The notes beneath the pieces are model-generated. The model had not been told where the DNA came from. It saw only the letters and a program-made list of their open reading frames with translations, and made no database searches. From an uncultured Streptococcus sp. (GTDB taxonomy: Bacteria; Bacillota; Bacilli; Lactobacillales; Streptococcaceae): 11,209 nt of DNA. The translations under genes were made by a program, and so were the position numbers. Location: positions 1 to 11,209 of the forward strand of contig CAAEFF010000127.1 of the NCBI GenBank assembly GCA_900755085.1. The letters are read 5' to 3'. This document shows positions 6,754 through 11,209 of this stretch, piece by piece (the first letter of the stretch is position 1; every line of letters starts with the position of its first letter).

Positions 6754-7841
6754 TCCTTCTCCCTTCTACTTTCGTGATTTTTGGTATCAATCAATTCTAA
6801 AAATTCATCGTAAAAATAGAGATTTTCCCTTGGTCCTGGACTAGCATCCACTTGGAATTGAACCCCTAAAATCGGTTGGTAACGATGACGAAAAGCTTCA
6901 ATACTATGGTCATTGACATTTTCATGTGTGACCAATAAATCATGGGGCAGACTGTCCCTCGCTATACTATACAAGTGATTTTGACTGGTTATCTCGATTT
7001 TTCCTGTCGCAATTTCACGCACAGGTATGTTCAAGCCGAAATGTCCGACTTCCATAGGGGCCAGCTCAGCCCCGTAAGCTTGTGCCAACAACTGAGCTCC
7101 CAAGCCCATGCCCCAGATCGGAATCTGACCATTGAGCTTTTTGATCAAGCGGCAAAGTTTTTTCACCTGATGGGGATCACCTGGCCCACTGGATAAAATA
7201 ACCCCATCTGGTTGCTGCTCCATCAGTTCATCATAAGAGATATCATAGGGATAAACAGTCACATTACAGTCCCTTTGACTCAGCTGACGTAAGACAGAGT
7301 GCTTGACCCCTAGATCAATCAAGGCAATACTCTTTCCAAAACCAGGTACAGCATAGGCTGTTTTTGTCGAGACTTGACGCACTTGGTCTTTTGGAAGGAC
7401 TGTCGCTCGCAACTGATCCAAGATATGCTCGATCGAATCCCCCTTGTTAATAACAGTTGCCTTCATCCGTCCATACTTGCGGACAATTTTTGCCACCTGT
7501 CGGGTATCAATCCCTACAATACCAGGGATTTTTTTTCGCTTCAAGAATTCATCCAAGGTCATCTGCTGCCGCCAATTGCTCGGCATCTCCACCAGATGCT
7601 GAACCACTACCGCTAAACAAGTGGGTGTAATGGATTCAGAATCATCCCGATTGATCCCTGCTGCGCCAATAACCGGGAAGGTAAAGGAGAGAATCTGGCC
7701 ACTAAAAGCCTGATCCGTGAGCAATTCTTGATAACCTGTCATGGCTGTGGTAAAGACCAACTCACCAGTCACATATAGATCTGCACCAAAGGCTTCTCCT
7801 TCAAATACAGTCCCATCCTCTAGGACCAATAATCGTTTCAT
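6750..7841 (-). CDS. CarA-like protein without the glutaminase catalytic residues
   Basis: CarA is the glutaminase subunit of carbamoyl-phosphate synthetase and passes ammonia to CarB. This 363-residue protein aligns end to end with streptococcal CarA: LEDGTVFEGEAFGAD, MTGYQE, GINRDD, GIDTR and SSGPGDP are all present. The class I amidotransferase nucleophile motif, normally GICxGHQ, reads GMGLGAQ (244-250), so the cysteine is G246 and the motif histidine is A249. The HPE/HPD motif ahead of ASPGP reads QVD (330-332), so the catalytic histidine is Q330. It cannot hydrolyse glutamine by the known mechanism. The ATG at 7841 has GGGAGGGG 4 nt upstream. The frame is undamaged and overlaps the CarB-like gene, arguing for selection on some other role, possibly scaffold or regulatory (inference). 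Automatic pipelines would probably label it carA. Confidence 0.88.
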   Translation of the reverse strand: MKRLLVLEDGTVFEGEAFGADLYVTGELVFTTAMTGYQELLTDQAFSGQILSFTFPVIGAAGINRDDSESITPTCLAVVVQHLVEMPSNWRQQMTLDEFLKRKKIPGIVGIDTRQVAKIVRKYGRMKATVINKGDSIEHILDQLRATVLPKDQVRQVSTKTAYAVPGFGKSIALIDLGVKHSVLRQLSQRDCNVTVYPYDISYDELMEQQPDGVILSSGPGDPHQVKKLCRLIKKLNGQIPIWGMGLGAQLLAQAYGAELAPMEVGHFGLNIPVREIATGKIEITSQNHLYSIARDSLPHDLLVTHENVNDHSIEAFRHRYQPILGVQFQVDASPGPRENLYFYDEFLELIDTKNHESRREKE

Positions 7842-7876
7842 TGAACCCCTCCCTTCTATTACACTAAACCAATTTT

Positions 7877-7906
7877 ATCATAGTTCCTCAAAAAAAGGAA
7901 AGTCAG
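7877..7906 (-). promoter_or_regulatory. Possible internal promoter of the CarA/CarB-like pair
   Basis: On the minus strand CTGACT (7901-7906) and TATGAT (7877-7882) are 18 bp apart, matching consensus at four and five of six positions. It lies about 36 bp before the CarA-like start, just after a terminator-like hairpin. It would let the pair be expressed apart from pyrR-pyrB. Weak evidence alone. Confidence 0.4.
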
Positions 7907-7946
7907 ATTCCATGCAGTTCTCTACTGTGTCCTCTTTCTTTCCTTT
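7890..7946 (-). terminator. Terminator-like hairpin after pyrB
   Basis: On the minus strand AAAGGAAAG (7938-7946) can pair with CTTTCCTTT (7894-7902) over 9 bp, and four further T follow. The 35-nt loop contains a small hairpin (CAGT, five bases, ACTG; 7915-7927). The stem is AT-rich and the loop is long, so termination would be partial. No PyrR-binding motif is seen here. Confidence 0.4.
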
Positions 7947-7965
7947 CAATGAATTGTCGGTCATC

Positions 7966-8889
7966 TTATTTTGCACCGCGACCTTTAAGGACGGCTTCAA
8001 TGATGGCCATACGGACAAAGACACCATTGGTCATTTGTTCTACGATGCGTGATTTAGGAGCTTCTACCAAGTGGTCCGCAATTTCAACGTCACGGTTCAC
8101 TGGTGCTGGGTGCATCAAGATAGCAGTATCTTTCATACGGTCATAACGTTCTTGTGTCAAACCATGAAGACGGTGGTAGTTTTCTTTAGAGAAGAGTGAT
8201 TCGTAATCATGACGTTCGTGTTGCACACGCAAGAACATCATCACATCCACTTGGTCAATCACCTCATCGATCGTCACAAATTTTCCATAATCTTCAAATT
8301 CTGCACTTCTCCATTCGTCTGGACCTGCAAAGTAGAGGGTCGCACCCAAACGTTTCAAAATTTGCATATTGGATTTTGCCACACGTGAGTGATCCAAGTC
8401 CCCGGCGATACAAACTTTCAAGCCATCAAAGTGACCAAATTCTTGATAGATAGTCATTAAATCAAGCAAGCTTTGGCTTGGATGTTGACCTGAACCGTCC
8501 CCACCATTGACAATAGATGCAGTGATCGTCGGGCTTTCAACCAATTCTTTGTAGTAGTCCACTTCAGGGTGACGGATGACGCAGACATCTACACCAAGAG
8601 CTGACATGGTTAAGATGGTATCGTAAAGTGTTTCCCCTTTGTTCACAGAGCTTGTCTTCACATCAAAGTCAAGGAGATCACATCCCAATTTCAACTCTGC
8701 CACTTCAAAGGCTTTGTGGGTACGAGTTGAAGGTTCAAAGAAAAGGTTTGAGATGATGTGTTGGTCTTCGTAGGATGCTTTAGCTCCGTTTTTGAACTCA
8801 ATCCCACGTTTGATCAAAGCCATTACTTCTTCATTGGTAAGAGTTTCCATTGAGACAAGGTTTTTAAGAGCGATTTGATTTTCAGACAT
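7966..8889 (-). CDS. pyrB: Aspartate carbamoyltransferase catalytic subunit
   Basis: PyrB condenses carbamoyl phosphate with aspartate, the committed step of pyrimidine synthesis, in the cytosol. The 307-residue length is usual for the Gram-positive catalytic-only enzyme. The carbamoyl-phosphate site is intact: FFEPSTRTHKAFE (S54-T55-R56-T57), SSVNKGE with K84, R106-H107 and HPSQ (136-139). The aspartate site shows R221 in FLRVQ and HPAPVNRD (260-267). The ATG at 8889 has AAGGAG 7 nt upstream. It follows pyrR by 40 bp and should share the PyrR-controlled leader. The oddity is in its neighbours: the carA and carB positions downstream hold catalytically degraded proteins, so the source of its substrate is not visible here. 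Confidence 0.97.
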   Translation of the reverse strand: MSENQIALKNLVSMETLTNEEVMALIKRGIEFKNGAKASYEDQHIISNLFFEPSTRTHKAFEVAELKLGCDLLDFDVKTSSVNKGETLYDTILTMSALGVDVCVIRHPEVDYYKELVESPTITASIVNGGDGSGQHPSQSLLDLMTIYQEFGHFDGLKVCIAGDLDHSRVAKSNMQILKRLGATLYFAGPDEWRSAEFEDYGKFVTIDEVIDQVDVMMFLRVQHERHDYESLFSKENYHRLHGLTQERYDRMKDTAILMHPAPVNRDVEIADHLVEAPKSRIVEQMTNGVFVRMAIIEAVLKGRGAK

Positions 8890-8929
8890 GTTGATTCTCC
8901 TTTTATAATGTGAATGGTTTACTATTTAT

Positions 8930-9448
8930 TTAAGCTTCTTTGATGAGGACGCGGTCTTGGCCGTCTAGCTCCACCATCTCGACAATGATTTCCTCTGACT
9001 TACTTGTCGGGATATTTTTCCCAACAAAGTCCGGACGAATCGGCAACTCCCGATGCCCACGGTCGACTAGAACCGCAAGACTTACTCGAGCAGGACGACC
9101 GTGACTGACCAGATTATCAATGGCAGCGCGAATCGTGCGACCTGTATAGAGGACATCATCGATCAAGATGACTTCTCTATGAGCGATATCAACAGGTAAC
9201 ACCGTCGTATCTTCTGTCGCCTTCATATCATCTCGGAAAGGCTTGGTATCGAGTTCTGCAACAGGGACATCAATTTGTTCCAGCTGAGAGAGCCGTTCTT
9301 GGATCCGGCGAGCAATGTAAACACCGCGCGTCTTGATCCCCACCAGCACAATCTGGCTTAAATCTTTGTTTCGTTCAATGATTTCGTAGGTGATGCGGGT
9401 AATGGCCCGTTTCATCGTCAAATCATCAACGACTTCTTTGGTTTTCAT
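8930..9448 (-). CDS. pyrR: PyrR, pyrimidine operon attenuation protein / uracil phosphoribosyltransferase
   Basis: PyrR binds pyr mRNA in the presence of UMP or UTP and promotes transcription termination. It also has uracil phosphoribosyltransferase activity. The 172-residue protein has the PRPP-binding loop VILIDDVLYTGRT (93-105), the N-terminal RITYEIIERN helix (about 18-27) and the GIKTRG segment (37-42) typical of the family. Length is normal. The ATG at 9448 has AAGGAGG 5 nt upstream. It is the first gene after a leader carrying a PyrR-type attenuator, so it likely controls its own transcript as well as pyrB. I see no damage to key motifs. Confidence 0.97.
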   Translation of the reverse strand: MKTKEVVDDLTMKRAITRITYEIIERNKDLSQIVLVGIKTRGVYIARRIQERLSQLEQIDVPVAELDTKPFRDDMKATEDTTVLPVDIAHREVILIDDVLYTGRTIRAAIDNLVSHGRPARVSLAVLVDRGHRELPIRPDFVGKNIPTSKSEEIIVEMVELDGQDRVLIKEA

Positions 9449-9464
9449 TCAGTCCTCCTTAGTT

Positions 9465-9496
9465 GTAAAAGAAAAACCTCCTTTTTCAAGGAGGTT
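9465..9496 (-). terminator. Leader terminator of the pyr attenuator
   Basis: The arms AACCTCCTT (complement of 9488-9496) and AAGGAGGTT (complement of 9475-9483) form a perfect 9-bp stem with a 4-nt loop, followed by TTTCTTTT. It sits between the pyr promoter and the pyrR ribosome site, the position of a conditional terminator. Confidence 0.9.
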
Positions 9497-9606
9497 CAGC
9501 AAATGAATGGTCTAAGAGGATAGAGTCTCGCCCTATAGTCCTAGCCATTGTTTTTCACAGTCTCCTTGCCTGACTCACGGGACAGGATTAAAGGATTTAT
9601 TTAATT
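9487..9606 (-). promoter_or_regulatory. PyrR-responsive leader (anti-antiterminator and antiterminator)
   Basis: On the minus strand the PyrR-binding hairpin spans 9563-9595: outer pairing TCCTT with AAGGA, inner CCTG with CAGG, and a loop reading UCCCGUGAG that fits the UCCNGNGAG core of PyrR sites. The antiterminator follows from CAAGGAG (complement of 9562-9568) pairing with CTCCTTG (complement of 9487-9493). That uses the 3' arm of the PyrR hairpin and the 5' arm of the terminator, so the two states exclude each other. Between them lies a further hairpin closed by AATGG and CCATT. Low UMP should favour read-through. Confidence 0.85.
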
Positions 9607-9612
9607 GAGATA

Positions 9613-9641
9613 ACTATATCACAGTTTAAAATGACATGCAA
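9613..9641 (-). promoter_or_regulatory. pyr operon promoter
   Basis: On the minus strand TTGCAT (9636-9641), a 17-bp spacer and TATAGT (9613-9618) are present, with TGA before the -10 (extended -10). Runs of A and T just upstream (about 9645-9680) resemble an UP element. Transcription would start near 9606, giving a leader of about 155 nt before pyrR. Confidence 0.75.
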
Positions 9642-9722
9642 GAAAAAACTCGACATTTTTCAAAAAAATTTAAAAACATGACTTTTCGTCTAAATAATGT
9701 TCGGTTTTTACTGAAAAACAGC

Positions 9723-10346
9723 CTATTTTCGCTTGATATTTTTGATCCCATAGAGCACATAGCCAGCCAAGAGATAGGCAATAAAGATGATGACCACCCA
9801 TTTGCCAACAAAAGCCCAGCCGTATTTATTGACATTGATAAAGAAATAAGCAAAAGGACTATCTTTTGCACCTGGAATCGGCCACTTCAGGACCAAACCA
9901 TTGAGAAGGGCAAACAGCATATAAGCCAGAGGAATCAAGGTCCAAAGGAAGGGATCGAACTTGCGGTATTGCTTGGTTTTATCAATCACTAGGGTATCAA
10001 AGAAGAACATCAAAGGAACAATGTAATGACAAAGGAAGTTTTCCAAACGATAAAACTTCTCAGGCGTGGCAAGAGGCGCCAACATAAAGTGGTAGATGAC
10101 AAAGGTAATCATAATAGCCATGGTCACTGCCCCCTTCATGCGAAGGTAGCCCTGAGTCTGGGTCGAACGACAACGAAGCATGCGCCAGACCATGTCTCCC
10201 ATGAAAAACATGACCAACATGTTAGATAAAATGGTGTAATAAAGCATCATACCAAAGCCACCATGCTTGGTCAGTTGCAGATAAACACCGAGCACACTGA
10301 ATATAAACAATAGAAAACGATAGCTAAATAGTAGTTTGAATTTCAT
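9723..10346 (-). CDS. Pr6Pr-family (FAR-17a/AIG1-like) six-helix membrane protein
   Basis: The 207-residue protein is strongly hydrophobic with about six membrane segments: roughly 7-25, 32-50, 71-92, 104-121, 133-153 and 178-200. The YYTILSN turn (36-42), YHFMLAP (85-91) and LCHYIVPLMFFFD (105-117) match what I know of the Pr6Pr membrane family, which is related to eukaryotic AIG1/FAR-17a proteins. T38 and H107 sit where the AIG1/ADTRP lipid hydrolases carry their catalytic threonine and histidine. That is suggestive only, and no bacterial function is assured. The ATG at 10346 has AGGAG 6 nt upstream. No strong terminator lies between its stop and the pyr promoter, so some read-through into pyrR is possible. 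The 5' side is a long structured region. Confidence 0.75.
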   Translation of the reverse strand: MKFKLLFSYRFLLFIFSVLGVYLQLTKHGGFGMMLYYTILSNMLVMFFMGDMVWRMLRCRSTQTQGYLRMKGAVTMAIMITFVIYHFMLAPLATPEKFYRLENFLCHYIVPLMFFFDTLVIDKTKQYRKFDPFLWTLIPLAYMLFALLNGLVLKWPIPGAKDSPFAYFFINVNKYGWAFVGKWVVIIFIAYLLAGYVLYGIKNIKRK

Positions 10347-10357
10347 AGTATTCTCCT

Positions 10358-10384
10358 GAAAGAAAAGGGGCTAGGCCCTTCAGA
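10358..10384 (-). promoter_or_regulatory. Terminator-like hairpin before the Pr6Pr ribosome site
   Basis: On the minus strand AAGGGC-CTA-GCCC-CTT forms a short GC-rich stem followed by TTTTCTTTC. The outer words CTGAA and TTCAG can also pair, and TTCAG runs into the AGGAG ribosome site. It could act as a leader terminator or affect ribosome access. The stem is short, so this is tentative. Confidence 0.4.
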
Positions 10385-10591
10385 TTAATCAGGAACTTCC
10401 CCTAAGTGAAGACGGACGTCAGCGAACTTTTTCGAAGTTCCATGACTAATTAAGATACAAAGGGCGTTCGCGGATAAAGTCAAAATAGGAAGTTTGACGC
10501 AGAATATTTCTATTCTAGGAGAACTTATCTTTTTGACATAATCCGCAGCCCGTGTTCAATTAGTTTTGAACCCAAAGTTTCAAAACTCCCG

Positions 10592-10621
10592 AGTACTTGA
10601 AACAATATTGTTTCAAGTACT
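10592..10621. repeat. Perfect 30-bp palindrome
   Basis: The arm AGTACTTGAAACAAT (10592-10606) is followed without a spacer by its exact reverse complement (10607-10621). The neighbouring 9-bp inverted repeat (10562-10587) also contains TTGAA/TTCAA words. It may be an operator, a cruciform or part of a dispersed repeat. With no T tract next to it, it is not a standard terminator. Confidence 0.85.
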
Positions 10622-10703
10622 TATCTCACAGCGGAAAGTTCCTTATAAACTTAAACAACTCTATTAAATTGTATACTTTATATAGAACTATTTCTTCTTA
10701 TCT

Positions 10704-11036
10704 TTAGATCTTCTTCACAAATTCTGATTTGAGTTTCATTGCGCCAAAGCCATCAATCTTACAATCGATGTTGTGGTCGCCTTCTACGATACGGATGTTT
10801 TTCACGCGCGTTCCTTGTTTCAAATCCTTTGGTGCACCCTTGACTTTCAAATCTTTGATCAAGGTAACGGTATCGCCATCAGCCAATTTGTTTCCGTTGG
10901 CATCAATCGCTACGACACCCTCTTCTTCGACCTCAGCTTGGTTCCATTCATAAGCACACTCTGGGCACACCAAGAGCGCTCCATCTTCATAGACGTATTC
11001 AGAGTTACATTTTGGACAATTTGGTAGGTTATTCAT
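10704..11036 (-). CDS. PhnA/YjdM-family zinc-ribbon protein
   Basis: The 110-residue protein has an N-terminal zinc ribbon, CPKC (7-10) and CPEC (24-27), followed by an acidic linker and a C-terminal SH3-like beta domain (about 40-110; DANGNKLADGDTVTLIKDLKVKG, cut here to its recognisable parts DGDTVTLIKDL and KGAPKDLKQGT). This is the PhnA/YjdM family, named from the E. coli phn region. Its role is not established, and it should not be confused with phosphonoacetate hydrolase. The ATG at 11036 is chosen: AAGGAG lies 6 nt upstream. Longer in-frame readings run back through the promoter into the repeat at the window edge and lack family sequence. It stands alone on a good promoter. I see no clear terminator after it. 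Confidence 0.9.
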   Translation of the reverse strand: MNNLPNCPKCNSEYVYEDGALLVCPECAYEWNQAEVEEEGVVAIDANGNKLADGDTVTLIKDLKVKGAPKDLKQGTRVKNIRIVEGDHNIDCKIDGFGAMKLKSEFVKKI

Positions 11037-11066
11037 TTCAATCTCCTTAGCAAAATTAACTCTCAT

Positions 11067-11095
11067 AGTATACCATGAATGAGAATATTTGACAA
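11067..11095 (-). promoter_or_regulatory. Promoter of the PhnA-like gene
   Basis: On the minus strand TTGTCA (11090-11095), a 17-bp spacer and TATACT (11067-11072) match consensus at five of six positions each, about 30 bp before the gene start. This also supports the ATG at 11036, since longer versions would begin upstream of the promoter. Confidence 0.8.
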
Positions 11096-11120
11096 ATCTG
11101 GCTCGACTGTATAAAAGAGA

Positions 11121-11209
11121 GTGGGACAGAAATCGGTCATTCGTTAGAATTCGATTTCGTCGTCCCACCTCCGCACAGTTGAGTAGGGCTGTAAAAGCTG
11201 ATGAAATCA
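11121..11209. repeat. Left part of a hairpin-containing intergenic repeat (runs off window)
   Basis: GTGGGAC (11121-11127) pairs with GTCCCAC (11162-11168), GAAATCG (11129-11135) with CGATTTC (11152-11158), and ATTC with GAAT at the tip (11139-11150), giving one long interrupted hairpin. The sequence after it (CCTCCGCACAGTTGAGTAGG and on) resembles, from memory, a repeat found between many genes in mitis-group streptococci. It continues beyond the window. Membership should be tested by genome search. Confidence 0.6.

Larger units (their letters stand above)
10347..10703. other. Gene-free structured region between phnA-like and Pr6Pr genes
   Basis: No credible coding sequence is seen in these 357 bp. 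They hold a nested hairpin: GGGC/GCCC (10462-10465 and 10548-10551), 16-base arms 10470-10485 and 10531-10546 matching at 14 positions, inner AAGTT/AACTT, and a tip AGAATA-TTTC-TATTCT at 10501-10516. Next comes a 9-bp stem with an 8-nt loop (AGTTTTGAA 10562-10570, TTCAAAACT 10579-10587), then a perfect palindrome at 10592-10621. GGAACTT or its complement occurs near 10392, 10435 and 10637. The outermost copies (AGGAACTT at 10391, AAGTTCCT at 10636-10643) are inverted, like the ends of a small repeat element. It could be a mobile-type intergenic repeat or a long mRNA leader of the Pr6Pr gene. Confidence 0.6.

Noticed and set aside
5014..7841. Ordinary carA-carB
   Set aside because: Key CarA residues are replaced and CarB is about half its normal length with a degraded ATP site, so the standard gene names would mislead.
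9636..9992. 118-codon open frame on the plus strand overlapping the Pr6Pr gene
   Set aside because: It runs antisense through the membrane-protein gene and the pyr upstream region with no ribosome site or recognisable sequence.
10462..10621. CRISPR array
   Set aside because: The repeated elements are inverted, of different lengths and not regularly spaced; there are no direct repeats with spacers.
10347..10703. T-box riboswitch in the structured leader
   Set aside because: No T-box consensus (AGGGTGGNACCGCG-like) was found on either strand, and the downstream gene is not amino-acid related.
11037..11168. N-terminal extension of the PhnA-like protein into the repeat
   Set aside because: The promoter (11067-11095) and the ribosome site serve the ATG at 11036, and the extension has no family sequence.

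Overview
The window looks like a chromosomal segment of a low-GC Gram-positive coccus, most likely a Streptococcus of the mitis/sanguinis group. Evidence: the LepA, PepT, PyrR and PyrB proteins read like streptococcal sequences, the pyr genes are ordered pyrR-pyrB-carA-carB as in streptococci, ribosome sites are strong AGGAGG-type, and the right edge carries a hairpin sequence that resembles a dispersed streptococcal intergenic repeat. The species is not fixed by the sequence.

Layout. Positions 1-1482 hold the N-terminal 494 codons of lepA (minus strand, cut by the window edge). A GNAT acetyltransferase gene (1549-1986, minus) follows, with its own promoter and terminator. Divergent from it is a three-gene plus-strand unit (2182-4977): a LexA/HdiR-like repressor, a Cof-type HAD phosphatase gene broken by a frameshift, and pepT. 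The repressor promoter lies inside a 13-bp inverted repeat that is a good autoregulatory operator candidate, and related half-sites occur in the GNAT promoter. A bidirectional terminator separates pepT from the convergent pyr cluster.

The pyr cluster (9641 down to 5014, minus) starts with an extended -10 promoter and a PyrR-type attenuator leader, then pyrR and pyrB, both apparently intact. The next two genes sit where carA and carB belong but are not normal carbamoyl-phosphate synthetase genes. The CarA-like protein has lost the glutaminase cysteine and histidine. The CarB-like protein is 579 aa rather than about 1060, lacks the second ATP-grasp and allosteric domains, and has lost several ATP-site residues of the first. 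Both reading frames are nevertheless open, overlap by 4 bp, and have ribosome sites. They are preceded by a terminator-like hairpin and a possible promoter of their own. This retained, apparently non-catalytic pair is the most unusual part of the window. It also raises the question of where PyrB gets carbamoyl phosphate.

Upstream of the pyr promoter are a six-helix Pr6Pr-family membrane protein gene (9723-10346, minus) and a PhnA/YjdM zinc-ribbon gene (10704-11036, minus). The 357 bp between them has no gene but is densely structured: a nested hairpin, a perfect 30-bp palindrome, several copies of GGAACTT in both orientations, and a terminator-like hairpin just before the Pr6Pr ribosome site. 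The last 89 bp (11121-11209) are the repeat-like sequence.
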